Assembly (NCBI GenBank): GCA_018340375.1
Contig: JAFFJZ010000004.1
Location: forward strand, 26,448,001 to 26,512,000
Direction of reading: 5' to 3'
Origin: Gonatopus flavifemur
Lineage: Eukaryota > Arthropoda > Insecta > Hymenoptera > Dryinidae
Length of the DNA: 64,000 bases
Positions 34,132 to 46,379 of the stretch are shown here, piece after piece. The position numbers and the translations under genes are program-made. The notes under the pieces are model-generated. The model searched no databases, was not told the origin of the DNA, and was given only the letters and a program-made list of their open reading frames with translations. How positions within the stretch are numbered: position 1 is the stretch's first letter; each line of letters begins with the position of its first letter.

Positions 34132-35130
34132 TAAATCATGTAGGGAATGGTTTCAACGTTTCAAGAATGGTGATTTCAGTGTCGAAGACAAGCCTCGCTC
34201 AGGACAACCACAAAAATTCGAAAACGAGGAATTGGAGGCTCCACTCGACGAAGATCCGAGTCAAACGCAACAGAAGCTTGCGGAATCATTAGGAGTTATG
34301 CAACAAGCAGTTTCCGTACGATTAAAATCCATGGGCATGATTCAGAAGCAAGGCAATTGGGTGCCTTATGACTTCAAGCCTAGAGACATTGAACGGCGAT
34401 TTTTCACTTGCGAGCAGCTGATTCAAAGATAACGAAGAAAGGAGTTTTTACATTGGATTGTGACAGGAGATGAGAAATGGATATTCTACGATAACCCCAA
34501 GAAAAGAAAATACTATGCTATGCCAGGTCAATCGTTGCCATCGACTTCAACATCGACGCTAAAGAGGAATATTCATGGTTCAAAGATCATGCTGTGTATC
34601 TGGTGGGACCAAAAGGGTATTATATACTACGAGTTGTTAAAACCTGGTGATTCTATTACGGGTGATCGGTATAGGCTACAATTGGTTCGTTTGAGTCGTG
34701 CGTTACGAGAAAAACGTCCGGAATACGAGGAAAGACATGACACAGTTATTCTTTTACACGATAACGCTCGGCCTCATGTCGCAAAAGTAGTGAAAAATTA
34801 TCTGGAAACATTCAAGTGGGATATCCTACCGCACCCACCGTACTCGCTGGACATTGCTCCTTTTGATTCCTGGTTATTCCGACAGATGCAGCACGATTTG
34901 GCAGGCCACAGGTTCACTTCGTTGAAAGAAATCGAAAATTGACTCTTAACTTGGATCGCCTCGAAAGACGAGACGTTTTTCCGTAACGGGATTCGAAAAT
35001 TATCCGAAAGATGGGAAAAAGTGATAGCCTGCGATGGACAATACTTTTGATTAATTTGATATTTCATGTTCTTCTGAAATAAACGCATCTTCAACTGTAA
35101 AAAAACGGACCGAATCAATTTGTACTCCCA
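34129..35130 (+). pseudogene. mariner transposase remnant (DD34D)
   Basis: It opens mid-protein (CREWFQRFKNGDFSVEDKPR), fused to LINE sequence, with no left terminal repeat. HTH: ESLGVMQQAVSVRLKSMGM. After an in-frame TAA (34,430-34,432) the frame continues with the catalytic blocks VTGDEKWIFYDNP (first Asp), HGSKIMLCIWWDQ, HDNARPHVAK (second Asp) and PPYSLDIAPFDSWLF (third Asp). There are 34 residues between the second and third Asp, the mariner DD34D signature. A second in-frame TGA (34,940) interrupts the conserved end, WIASKDETFFRNGIRK...WEKVIACDGQYF, which stops at 35,048. The right end is probably near 35,130 (CGAATCAATTTGTACTCCCAA). Two stops and the missing 5' end make it dead. Confidence 0.92.
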
Positions 35131-35134
35131 ATAA

Positions 35135-37890
35135 TTCGAAGTGAGAACCACATTTTTCATGCGTTGCATCAAAAAAGTGCTAGAGAAAAGTATGAGCCAC
35201 AGGAAAGTTCTAGCGACAAATTCATTCGCTAGGGTGTGGACAAACTTTTTTGAAAGTTTCAGATCGATTGGAGTATTAGTTCGCAAAATAGAGTTATTCA
35301 TTCATACGCGCGCAATAGAAATTCCTCATGACTTTGCATCGCATAGCGGCTGAATATCAGGGGCCTTAGGAAAAATTGTATCCACTCAATATTTCAAACG
35401 AGGTTTATATTTTTTGGGTATCGAACTATTTCTACGAAACTCGTTAGTAATTTCTTCTGAATAAACAATTGTCCGAAAGGACGTTGTGAACAATCGAATT
35501 GTTCATTCACAATAACTCACTGAAAAATCTTGTGAAAATGGTTCAATATTCGCATTCTCTTAAAAACTGTAATTTTTCTGTAGCTCATACTTTTTCCACT
35601 ACTTTTCTTGATGCAAAGCATGAGAAAAGTGATTCTTACTTCGCATTGAAATTACATCAATTCGTTATCGATTTCTACAAACTTCCACGACGATTTTCAC
35701 AAACTCTGCTTACGTACATGGAAGGGAAAATAGGCTCATTCAAAATTTATATACAGTGACGTTTTTATTGGAAAATGCTAATTGTTAACAATATAAGTAA
35801 TTGCAACTTTAGCAGTATCGACCAATACTTCTCTTTTGATACTTTTTCATTCAAAAGCCTCTATAAATGGTCCTGGGGCCGAAGTTTTCTTGGAGATAGA
35901 TTATTCTTTCTCATCATCGATCACATTCAAGCATGTTCTGTCAAAGATAGATTAGAGAAAGAATATATTGAATCTCATTCGATCTCATGAGATGGAAAAG
36001 AATTGAGAATTTAATATCTGCTTGAATGTAAACGATGTTGATTCGAATTGTCACACATTTGAATGATGCAGGTTTTGAATTCTCCAAAATTACTCTAGTT
36101 TTGAATATATTCATCCATATTCATGAAGATCTAGACACGGAATGAAGTTTTATAGTCACACAGATCTACTTAGATTCATGTGCATTCATTTAAACATGAG
36201 ACTATCTTCATTTTTACGTTTTTATCCAACAAGATCTAATGAAATCTCATCACATCCAAGTACACTCCTACGTTTATGATCCATCACCTCCTGGAACTTC
36301 ATACAAAGGTATTCGAAAACATTTTGGGCATTTTAAACTCGGGAATCAAGAACAGTGCGTCAAAATTGTATTTTTGACCCTTTGCAGTGACTTGTACCAC
36401 CAGGATTTGAATTTGCTTCTTACCATGTGAAAATAATTTGAAACCACATTCAAAACGTATTGTCATGTTTCTGCACCCCTTGAAGGAATGTCCAAAAAAT
36501 ATGCTTATAAGTTAAAGAGCGCCGTCAAAATTCAAATTTCAAAAGAATTACTGTATGTATTTACAAGCTTTCGATTGGTTTTGACTTTGTGTTCAAAGAT
36601 GGAGTAGGGCCCGAGATGTCAGAAAAACCCTAAAGAATTATTTTTCCGCTCTAGCAGTCGATAAAAATAGAATTGGGACCTGAAATTTTGGCGGAGTCAC
36701 TAATTTCTTATAACGAACTTTTCACCATCTTATCCTGCTATACCCTTCACATAATTTTCTCAAGCAATATATGCATACATTGTCTTTGTCTTCCGAAAGT
36801 CTAGAGTCGTGAATATCTCTCCCAGTCGTGTCAAGATGCTCACTATTTCCCACGAATATATTATCGTTTAGTCAATGTTACCTGTTGAAGAAGGCATCTA
36901 CTTCAGAAGACCGAAATTATCCAGTTTTTACGATTGTTTTCAAATAAAACTAGTCCAAATGAGATCGAATCCACTAACTCAACTCCGTGGTTTCCTGGTG
37001 CAGTTGTCGATTTTTCACAGCATGATTGACACCAGAATTACACGGAAAGCCAATGTTTCACATCCAGCGATCGCCTTAGCAGAATATTGAACTTTGGTAT
37101 TACACCTTGTTTTTACAGTATAATACCAAAATACCACGGATTTTCCACTTGATTTGTACCGTCACCAGAATTAAACCAAAAAAACACGGTGTAACATTGT
37201 CATTAGAGAACCAACTGATTCTTTGAAATTCTGACACTTCATTAGACATATATTGGAGCCCACAAAAAACTTGTTTCTTGTGCAGGAGTCAACAGTTGTA
37301 GATAGAGTTTGATTATAAATAATTGAATCAGAGAACATCACATTGCTTCTTGACTTGCAAAAGACCCATTTAAAAATCCTATGATTCAGCGGTGTCACTC
37401 CTTCCACTTAAAGAAGAGATTCAATTTTTTTTTCAATTGTTTATGAGGCTATCAGCTTCAGCTGGGAAACAATTGGAATTGAAATTTTTTTGCATGTGAC
37501 TCTGATTAGTAGACTTCCACTATAAAGGTGAATATCATCCGATGTTCTATGAAAAATTTGAAACATATGTATTATATGGTCATATCAGTGTTGTTTTGTG
37601 GGGAAATTTTTTCGTAACAGACAGTTGCAGATTTCGTAATAGGTTTTATGAAAACGTAATAGATTGAGGCTGTATGCCCATTGGATGGAAATTCTAGGGG
37701 ATTTTAGTCAGTAACTATCAATGAGCCAATCAAATCCTCGGATTCTGTTCTGGGGGATTTTTAGGGAATTTCAGTGAGTTACCATACACAAACCAACTCA
37801 ATTTTTTGATTCTTTTTCTTCAAGTTCAATCAATTCATTGAGATGAATGGAATAGCATCCAACCTCTAGTTTATATTACACTAGATCGTC
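35135..37890. other. 2.7-kb non-coding stretch
   Basis: Only short frames without recognisable motifs are present, and no tandem repeat was noticed. Confidence 0.5.
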
Positions 37891-37897
37891 AATCCGC

Positions 37898-38127
37898 GTT
37901 AACCAGTGGCAGAGATAAGTTGGAGAGATTGCTAACGATATACGAGAACCGTGGTCCAGTTTCTGATTGGTGGTATCACGTTTTCTGTCTATCCTTTCAC
38001 ACTTATTGGCTTAGAAGAAATATTCAACCAATCACATAATTTTCTTTAGAAGAAAAAAACGTGATACGGACCATGATTCTAACATTGCGTTAGCAAACTT
38101 TCCAATTCATCTCCGCTAGTGGTCACC
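37898..38127. repeat. inverted-repeat element (~230 bp)
   Basis: AACCAGTGGCAGAGATAAGTTGG with TTGCTAACG on the left is matched by the complement CGTTAGCAAACTTTCCAATTC with CTCCGCTAGTGG on the right. An inner pair (GGTATCACGTTTT and AAAACGTGATAC) continues the fold. No clear target duplication. Confidence 0.75.
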
Positions 38128-38166
38128 GAGATCCGAAACGTCGACCTTAACCCCGGGTACTCATGC

Positions 38167-38341
38167 TGGTAGGGGGTCTTTTTGCCGAAAACGTTTTTCG
38201 CCGAATACACTGTAATTTGACAATCGATAGTCACCTCTAGAAATCACCAGGAGATTTCGTAGTGATCTCTAGAAATGACTAGCGATTGTCGAATTAAGTT
38301 TATTCGGCGAAAAACTTTTTCGGCAAAAAGACCCCCTACCA
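38167..38341. mobile_element. short palindromic element (~175 bp)
   Basis: TGGTAGGGGGTCTTTTTGCC with CGTTTTTCGCCGAATA is matched by TATTCGGCGAAAAAC with GGCAAAAAGACCCCCTACCA; the arms are about 80 bp. The flanks ACTCATGC and ACTCATAC are an imperfect 8-bp candidate target duplication if the last A belongs to the flank. A possible hAT-type MITE. Confidence 0.75.
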
Positions 38342-38460
38342 CTCATACTAGCGACTGTCGCGCGCGATATCATTAGAAGGAAGAAGAGGAAGGATGTTTT
38401 CAACTCGGATCTTTTTTTTCTTCCAATGATGTCGCTAGCATGAGTACCTGGAGTGACTCA

Positions 38461-38711
38461 CACTGTAAAAAATAATTGGAATTTTCCTTATATAGTACTC
38501 GGAAAATTCCCATCACTGGTAGGGAAATCAATTTTCGATAAATTTATATGAAATTTACCATAAATTTATCTGAAAATTCGAAACTTCATGGGATTTTTCC
38601 CAACATTTCCTAGTAAATTTCTGGACGAGTTCGGGTAATTCTCAACACATATATATGTTAATTACTTCACATAAATTTATAGGAATTTTCCTATAGAAAT
38701 TTTTTACAGTG
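38461..38711. mobile_element. MITE with CACTGTAAAAAA ends
   Basis: It begins CACTGTAAAAAATAATTGG and ends AAATTTTTTACAGTG, followed by TA. The left flank is CA, so the expected TA duplication is not intact. The same terminal sequence is found on the element at 45,959-46,205 with an unrelated interior, so both probably used the same transposase. Confidence 0.7.
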
Positions 38712-38716
38712 TATAC

Positions 38717-38802
38717 AGGAAAGTGGAACGCGGGACCTTTGGTTGAAGAGAGAAGTGAATATTTGCCTCTCTTTTCAACCAAGGGTTCCGTGTCCTGCTT
38801 TC
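38717..38802. repeat. short inverted repeat
   Basis: GAAAGTGGAACGCGGGACC with TTTGGTTGAAGAGAG is complementary to CTCTCTTTTCAACCAAGGG with TCCGTGTCCTGCTTTC. The loop is about 15 bp. The stem contains a few mismatches. Confidence 0.75.
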
Positions 38803-38809
38803 CGCCCTT

Positions 38810-39620
38810 ATTCAGCTCCATGTGACAAGAATCTTACGTCTGTGTGAGTAAGATCGGCGTTTTGGATCTGTGATCACTGATCCTCGGCCTTGATAATGAG
38901 AAGTGATCGATGCCTAAAACTTTTTATTTATAAATTAATGAGAATGAATAGCAATAAATGAGATGTACATACATGTAGATACATTCCAAATTAGACTAGT
39001 TTGGAAATATCTGAATGAGAAGCACTCCTAGAATAAAGAATCGGGGACCTCAGATGAGAATTGAGTTGATAGAAAATTTCCAGTGCAAGAATTAGAATTC
39101 ATTGCGGTCAATTTTGTTAATTTATGGTGATAAGATTTTTTAAGCAAGAGTAGTGGCGTACGATGTTAAACAGCTTGTTCAAAATCATTAGAAAATGCCA
39201 TTGTTTTCTTTCATGGATATCTCTGATTTATTTTTCTAATCTTTCCAAATCAAATGTAATCATAACTCTCAAAAAACATATCACAAAAATTTTAGATTTT
39301 CGAAATAGCATTCTATTCATTTGATTCAAATAATTAGTAGTATTATAAGTAGTACGAATTTGCGAATTTAGAAGTTCAAAATAATCGTGCTGAAGTATGC
39401 ACACCCATAATTATAAAATAATTAAATTTTACAACAATCTTAGCTATTAGATACATATACAATATTTCAATGCACACACATTTGTCTTTAGTAGAATCTG
39501 AATCAATCACAGCAAATTTCGCATTCACTCATCAATGAATGTATTGTTCATGACGAACAAAAACTTTGAAATATACATAACAGAATAAGTTAAAACTTGC
39601 ATCAATTGAATATTTAATGA
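38810..39620. other. non-coding stretch
   Basis: AT-rich with no supported gene. Confidence 0.5.
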
Positions 39621-39628
39621 TATAAGAA

Positions 39629-41820
39629 TCAGAATGTTAAATCATCAACGGCTCCCAAATTTTCAATATTATTTGTATTACTTCTCTTGAACAGAGATAA
39701 AGTAGGCTTGGAATTATAACAATGATTGTCTAATAACATCTCCTTCGTGTGTAACAAAGCATCACATGTTCCTATAAATAATTTATTCCTATGTTTGGTT
39801 TTGATGAGTGATAGTTGAGAAAATATCCTTTCTGCTGCTGCAAAAGAATGTGGGAGAACCATTAAACTTTTCACAAATTTAGTAAGATGAGGATACATGG
39901 GATCACTTAAATCGTTGATACTTTCGGAAATCATATTCCAAAAATCAAGTACTTTCTTTTCCGAACGTTTCATAAACTCTTCGTGACTTTGCAACATTCG
40001 CCATTCTGCATCAAGTTCCTCAATATCCTCTGTCAATTGGGGGAATCTATATATTATGGGAGTCAATGAATTGAAATTCTCGGAAAAAACATTTCTGGGG
40101 TTCAATATTTGAATATTCTTCAGTATGTCATCTTCAAAAGGAAATCTGGATTTGATTCGACAACATAATTAAATGTAAAATTTCAGACAATCCCGTTTCA
40201 AATCTTCTATGTGACTTCTGCTAATTTTCTGTTCGACTATCCAAAGTTTACAGTTGGCTCCCAAATATATCTCTTCCAAGGGCGAATGATCATCTGGATT
40301 CTTTATTTGTATATTCTTTGGATTGGTATCCCTGTATTTCTGCATTATGAAATTTTTGGTGATAGTGCAATACATGGTTTCTATACGTTCATAAAGCACA
40401 TGAATTTTCAATTTTCCGCTTTGGAACTCTGAATTCATTTTATTTATGATATTCAGCACATAATTTAAAAATAAAAAATAGGCTTTAATAATGGAGTTTT
40501 TCAATGCATGCAGAATATTTTTAGATTTTAGTGGACACTGATTTTCAAAAACTTCATTTGTGAAAAACAATATCAGAGCATCCCATTGTTCTAATATTCT
40601 TCTAATCACGGCTTGTAATGATAACCAACGGGTTTGACTGAGTTGGATCATTTTATGAGGTTTCAATTCCAAAAACACTTGGCATTTTTTCAAATGGCCT
40701 AATCTCAATGAACTATCACAAAAATAATGACATATATCTCTACACAACTCTTCTAAATATTTTGGAAGTTTCGCACAAGCTGCGGAAGAGCATAAATGAA
40801 ATGAATGACACGAACAACCTAAAATGAATATATCAGGTAATATTTCTTTAAATCTAGCTTGAACGCCCGACTTATTCCCCATCATAACACTACAGTTATC
40901 GGCAGCAAACCCTAACATGTTTTTTATGTTAATGTTGTTTTGTCTGAAAAAATGAATCATGGAATTGAATACACTTTCAGCACTACCGTCGTCCAATTCT
41001 ACGAGGCCTAAAAATCTAGCATGTATATTGTTATTTTTAAAATAACGAACAACCATAACCAATGATTTTCTAAGCTTATATCAGTGGTTTCATCTATTAT
41101 CAAAGAATAAAAAGTTGTATTTCAATCCTGTTTGATAAGATCTCGTTGAGTTGGAGCGATACAATTAATGCATAAATCAACAGCTTTTTGTCTGCTCAAC
41201 TCAATCCGCTTAGCAATTTCAGAATCTGGGCATAAACAAGGTAATAGTTTGCTAAAATATTCCAATAACTTGAATGATAGATTATGTTCAGCTATAAATG
41301 TAATCATTAAAATATGGGATATTTTAATTTGTTCATTCATCTTATTTGATGATGTTGATTCTAAAAGTGGTATGATTTTTACTGTGGTTTGAGCTAATTT
41401 CAAATTTTTCAAATGAAACAGAGTTTTACTATGCCTTCTCACGTGGGTAATTCCACCTCTTATAAGTTCTTGACAGGGTGAACAATAAGGCTCTTGCTTC
41501 TCTGTGGTGACTAACCAAGAATTTGTATTGAATTCTTTTTTCCAATCTGTTTTAAATCTTTGCTTATAAGATTTTTTTTCCTTCGTATTGGTAATGAAAG
41601 AATATTCTCTTCCGGGTATTTGAAGATCATCACTTTCTTCGGACCCAGAATCTGTTTCATTATTAATAGTCTCAGATGGAGCAGCTTGAGGTTGAGTATG
41701 TTTATCAAGTGAAATGTTCTCTCTATCTCCTGCATTGCAAACTATCTCACTTTTAGTAGTACGGATTACGAATCTAGAACAAATATCAACACAAAAATCA
41801 AGCGTCCGAGCACGAAATCG
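39629..41820 (-). pseudogene. hAT transposase with N-terminal BED-type finger, frameshifted
   Basis: Minus-strand frames 41,735-41,511, 41,442-41,122, 41,062-40,169 and 40,105-39,629 form one broken protein. Near 41,470 lies a BED-like finger, CSPCQELIRGGITHVRRH...FH. Near 41,080 is the first catalytic Asp block, LIIDETTDIS, a frameshift away from SLVMVVRYF. AADNCSVMMGNKSGVQ and CSCHSFHLCSS follow, then TRWLSLQAVIRRILEQW, typical of the insertion domain. The C-terminal frame has the hAT dimerisation region, DPMYPHLTKFVKSLMVLPHS then AAERIFSQLSLIKTKHRNKL. At least three frameshifts make it inactive. No terminal inverted repeats were identified. Confidence 0.85.
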
Positions 41821-42125
41821 AGTTATTTATAAGATTCATTAATCGGGAGGCATCATAAATCGGGCAAATATTTGCAATAGATTGTCAACATGAAAAAACC
41901 TAATTAAATCAACATAAAGATTTGAAATTTGTAGGATTCTATAGAGTAATATTATAATCCCGATCCATTTTATATTTTGATGAACAGCTTCATGTAAAAA
42001 CTTTCGATTTGTGTCGAGGCCAAATTTTGGAATGATATATGAATCGAGAACATATAAAAAAAATGGGGTTATATTTGAAGAATTATTCAAGATTGTCAGT
42101 CTTGCACAGCCTTCTCCAACTCTCC

Positions 42126-42348
42126 CAGGGGGCATAATCTCAAATGCAACATTCTCAAACGGATTTCAGCGCTGCCGTACGGTAGTACAGTGAATTATTC
42201 GCCATAGATACAACTAACACAAACAATCAACAAATCACACCGATTTTCGAATTAGTGTTAGTGTATACATGTAAAATAGTTCACTGTACTACCGTATGGC
42301 AGCGCTGAAATCCGTTTAAAAATTTTCTATTCGAGATTATGCCCCCTG
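42126..42348. mobile_element. hAT-type MITE with perfect 8-bp target duplication
   Basis: The ends are CAGGGGGCATAATCTC and GAGATTATGCCCCCTG. The inverted repeats continue inward through ACGGATTTCAGCGCTGCCGTACGG and its complement. AACTCTCC is duplicated at 42,118-42,125 and 42,349-42,356. The 223-bp element has no coding capacity. Confidence 0.92.
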
Positions 42349-42616
42349 AACTCTCCTACCAGTCTTTAGTGACACCACTTGAACAGTGGATTCAATTAAT
42401 CTGTTCCCTCCTTTCCGATAGATCCTTGTTGCCAATTGATTATTAACTGATTAGGAACATTGTCGAGTGGATAAATATGTGAGAAATAATGTTCTGAACA
42501 TGGAAAAATGCTCATAAATATTTTCATTTGAATAATAATAAATTGCCAGCAAAGTTTCATCGGAAAGAAAGAAACGGATAAATTGCGTCGATTGAACTCA
42601 TCCGTATGTGGACTGC

Positions 42617-42752
42617 TCATGTGAGAGAGAGGCAAAATGTGAGAATGCGCAAAACCCACAGCGCATTCATATGTGTGTGAAATAGAATGAGAGAGAATGA
42701 ATGGCAAGGGATTTGCGCATCCTCACATTTTGCCTCTCTCTCACATGCGCGA
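42617..42752. repeat. inverted repeat (~135 bp)
   Basis: CATGTGAGAGAGAGGCAAAA with TGTGAGAATGCGCAAA is complementary to TTTGCGCATCCTCACA with TTTTGCCTCTCTCTCACATG. No target duplication was found. Confidence 0.8.
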
Positions 42753-43009
42753 TCTATATATTATAGGTCCATGGCTGTTACGCTGTGTAGACTGAAGTTA
42801 AAAAGAGAGACAGATATAAACTGATCTTCTGTCTTCTGTTTCTCTTCTGAATACCAATCGATTTTCTCTCTCATCATTTTGATTGAGTAGACGGAGGCAT
42901 ATTGACCTTCAATCGCACATCTTCCTTCTTTGTGTACGCGACTGTATTGCCATGTTCATTCGCGAATGAACCAAATGTGTTGGAAAAAAAAACACTTTTT
43001 GAATTTTCA

Positions 43010-43371
43010 GGTAGCCAGGTACCAGTGATCCCGATACCACAGTGGCCCGAAGGGCAGTTGACCCGAATGGAGATTTCCTGGAAGGTCAAAATCCCGAAAA
43101 TCGCTGATTGGTTAATTCCTGGAGAACTTCTAGTAAGTTACTAGGAACCAATCAGCGAATTCCGGAATATTGACTTTTCGGGACTTTGAAATTCGGAGCT
43201 GTGTCCGTTTATTTATTGAGTGTTCACTCGGGGAGCATTCGCTCTCTCTCTATCGTCTGTGCTAAAAAGAGAGAAAACGATCTCCGAGTGAGTGCTCGAT
43301 GGATCAAGGAACGCAGCTCGGGTCAACTGCCCTTCGGGCCATTGGTGTGTCGGGATTACTGGTGGTTACCG
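43010..43371. mobile_element. nested inverted-repeat element
   Basis: The outer arms are GGTAGCCAGGTACCAGTGATC with GGCCCGAAGGGCAGTTGACC on the left and GGTCAACTGCCCTTCGGGCC with GGGATTACTGGTGGTTACC on the right. Inside, 43,083-43,185 is a second hairpin (CGCTGATTGGTTAATTCC against GGAACCAATCAGCG). The 43,215-43,300 region has a third, weaker pair (ACTCGGGGAGC... against ...CTCCGAGTGAGTGC). No coding capacity. Confidence 0.75.
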
Positions 43372-43698
43372 ATTTTTATTCGTTCGCAAGAAAATGTAAA
43401 AGATTCCCATCAAAACGTAATGACGTAATAGATTTTTGCTAAATGTAATAGATCTAGTACAAGTGTAATAGACATAACATCACTGGGTCATATTCTATTT
43501 TGAAAATAACACTTTCTTCCACAATTGATCGATAACTTAACTTTTGGGTAACACTAAGTACCACGATCAGTTTCATCTTGACCTGAATTTTCAAGTCAGT
43601 GTTTTATGATATCAATAGACAAAATTGTAATCCACTTCTGAAGATTATTCAACACTTCATAATTAGAAGTAGGTTCAACTGGAGGTAGGTAGACAGTA

Positions 43699-43934
43699 CA
43701 CCGAGAAAACTGTTTGGTTAAAACAACAAAACATTTTGGCTGATATGTGAACAACAAAAAACTTTTGTTCTTTCAATCAAATTTTTGTGCTTTCAACAAA
43801 ATCATTTTGTTCGTAAATGTGTTAAAAGAAATATTTTGTGTCCAATACCAAATGTTTTGTTGCAACAACAAAAATTTAATTAGCATAACTAAAGTTTTTG
43901 GTTGTTCACATTTCAACAAAACTTTTTTTCGGTG
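43699..43934. mobile_element. MITE with CACCGAGAAAA ends and TA duplication
   Basis: It begins CACCGAGAAAACTG and ends AACTTTTTTTCGGTG, flanked by TA on both sides. The interior is rich in AACAAAA/TTTTGTT words. Related half-ends (ACACGGAGAAAA) stand alone near 44,718 and 59,590. Confidence 0.78.
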
Positions 43935-43939
43935 TAGGA

Positions 43940-45300
43940 AGGTAAATAGAACATGGTAGATTAATTCGCAACTACCGGAATCAATGTATCATAAATCGGA
44001 TGGTATCAAACAGAATTTTTGAGACATTCGGATTGTAGACAAAATAAAACATCGAAGAATTTGTAAAAACTTAGATAGAAATCATGCACTGAGATGTATT
44101 CGTGATTGAATTTACTATGGAATTATTGCTGCCGAGGAACAGACTGAATTTCTAATGGAATTTACTGTAAAACACTGTAAATTTGGTCAGGCTTCTATTG
44201 TCTCGTCATAGCAAATTTCATTATAAGATCGGTCTGTTTCTCGGTCACAAAATAACATAGTAAATTTACCTCTAAATTCCCCTCCGCGTGGAAATCTCAA
44301 TCATTGATTATGAAATACTTTGTGTGAGTTTGTAATGGTGTGTATATTCATGGATACAACATTCTGTAATATATCATGACATCAGTCCCTTACGGTTGAT
44401 CACACGGTATGCTTCAGTGGCTGGTATGAACATGAATAGTCATTATGCAGGAGTTTTATTGCGAGACAGTGAATGAAATGTTGATTATTGAATGAAGAAT
44501 AACAGAGAATGTACAATCCGGTTATCCAAGCTTTTCACAGATAATAAGAAGGAAAGTGGTCCATCAAACTGTAAAAAATTTCCATGGCAAAATTTCTGTA
44601 CATGTATGTAAAGTAATTATCACATACAGGTGTTGAGAATTTTCCGTATTTCTGGGATCTTCTGGAGCCTAAGTGACATCAATGGGTTCAATTCGTTGTA
44701 GCACTTTGAACATTACACGGAGAAAAAATTCCCAAAAAAAACAATTAAGTTTACTGACATATGCAGTAGAGCCGTGTCACAGTGATCGTTTAGTGCTCAT
44801 GATCCACTACAGGTCATAATTCTTGACCGATTTGGATGAATTTTTCTTCAACACTCAGAATTCAGTTCTTACGAGAACTATCAATTTCGATTTTCCAATT
44901 TGTCCCATGAGGAAATCAGAAAATGTGATAATTTGTTTGATGAGAACGTGGGCTTTTGATTCCTTGGAATCATGATGAGAAATGTTGTTCATGAAAAAAC
45001 AAGGGCCAAAGTTGATATTCATTATTTTTTATGAATAAATTTATTAACACATTCTTCACTGAAGTTTTTTTGTTGGAGGGAAAAGTGTTTTGCTTTCGCA
45101 TGTATACAGTGTTATCATGAGAGTCACAATCTATATTAAAACTCCAGCAAAACTAACAATAATGATTGTTATCAACAATTTTTTGAACAAATTATCCATT
45201 GAGAAATTTTTGAAGGGGAGAGAAACTTCACTGCACCGTATTTACTGAGAATTATCATAAATAGTTGGAGGTTGTGAAGGGATTTGAGATAATGCTGCGA
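43940..45300. other. non-coding stretch
   Basis: No gene supported. It contains lone MITE-like end sequences such as ACACGGAGAAAAAATT near 44,718. Confidence 0.5.
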
Positions 45301-45324
45301 GGATATTTATGAACAAACGAAATT

Positions 45325-45488
45325 ACCCTGGTGGAAATGAAGCGTTGAAGCGCAACGAAAATGCAAGCGAAGAGTCATCAAAGCGTAACAAAGAGTCACC
45401 TAAGCATAATTTGGGAGGGAATCGGAACATTTTCACGTTTCATTCGTTCCAATATCCGCTCCCTCCACTTTTGGATTGTCACCAGGGT
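45325..45488. mobile_element. short repeat element, copy 1 (ACCCTGGTG ends)
   Basis: It begins ACCCTGGTGGAAATGAA and ends GATTGTCACCAGGGT. A diverged copy, in the same order (AAGCGCAACGAAA..., GAGTCATC..AGCGTAAC, ATTTTCACGTTT, CTCTCCACTTTTG), lies at 54,835-54,998. The 88-codon frame running across it (45,309-45,575) is probably fortuitous. Confidence 0.65.
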
Positions 45489-45958
45489 AATGCTGTTCAT
45501 ACACAAATAGTTTTGAAACGCTCCAATGTTGTGTATTATTCTGAATCATCAGAGAAGGTAGACACGTGGCTATAATGGAAGATGAAAAACTGGGAAATGA
45601 TGACTCCTCACAGTCGTGATTGTTATGTTCGTATTTTCAAAATTATGAAAGTTTTTGTTCAGCAACTTCTCCAAAATAGGCAACCGTATGTCGTCACTTC
45701 CATTTGAAACGGTGAAATATTAAGAGGAGACATCACATTTCATGCTCAGATGATTCCTGATAATTCACTGAGTTCCAGAGAGAGAACTACAGATGAGGTA
45801 TGAAAATTGGAACTTCGAAGTGGATGCGCGATCTTTAAACTTCATCGCGTTGGACCCAGCTTTTGGGGGTTTTCATTTCAAGCCATTTGGAAACTTTTTT
45901 GGGGGGGGGGGGAAACAATCGATTTAAGAAAACGATTGTTTTTCGCAGCGCTTCCATA

Positions 45959-46205
45959 CACTGTAAAAAATATACTTCCTAAACTGCCAAAGAAGTTTGG
46001 CAGTTTTTTACACAAACTTTTTTTGTAAATTACCAAACAAAAGTTTGTAAACATTCAAAAAATTTTGTGATTTCACGAAGATTTTTGAGAATTAACAAAA
46101 TTTGTTCGGCAATTTACAAAAAAGGTTCGGAAATTATTTTTCCAAACCAAGTTTGTAAATTTCCAAGCATTTTTGTTTGGAATTCAACAAATTTTTTTTA
46201 CAGTG
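45959..46205. mobile_element. MITE with CACTGTAAAAAA ends and TA duplication
   Basis: It begins CACTGTAAAAAATATAC and ends AATTTTTTTTACAGTG, with TA on both sides. The interior is rich in AAACTTTTTTTG/TTTGTAAA words. It shares ends with 38,461-38,711. Confidence 0.82.
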
Positions 46206-46207
46206 TA

Positions 46208-46374
46208 TAGCACACAATGCTTTTGAATGATTTGACTTTGAAACAAATCTAAAAATACTCATTTCACAAAAACTAAGCTCAAAAGGAATATTTTCAAAAA
46301 AGGAATGGTTGCATTTTGGGTAGCAAAATACATCATAGTAATGCCGGAAGTGACTCCTGGGACAACTTGTATAA
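46208..46374 (+). mobile_element. partial, diverged copy of the 56.5-kb foldback family
   Basis: TTTTGAATGATTTGACTTTG, AAATCTAAAAATACTCATTTC, AAAACTAAGCTCAAAAGG, GGTTGCATTTTGGGTAGC and CTGGGACAACTTGTATA match, in order, the right arm of 56,517-56,996. Only that arm is present. Confidence 0.65.
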
Positions 46375-46379
46375 GGTAA

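Noticed and set aside
41839..42135. 98-codon minus-strand frame
   Set aside because: Its start lies inside the hAT MITE and it has no recognisable domain.
45309..45575. 88-codon frame as a gene
   Set aside because: Most of it coincides with a short repeat element that has a second diverged copy at 54.8 kb without an open frame.
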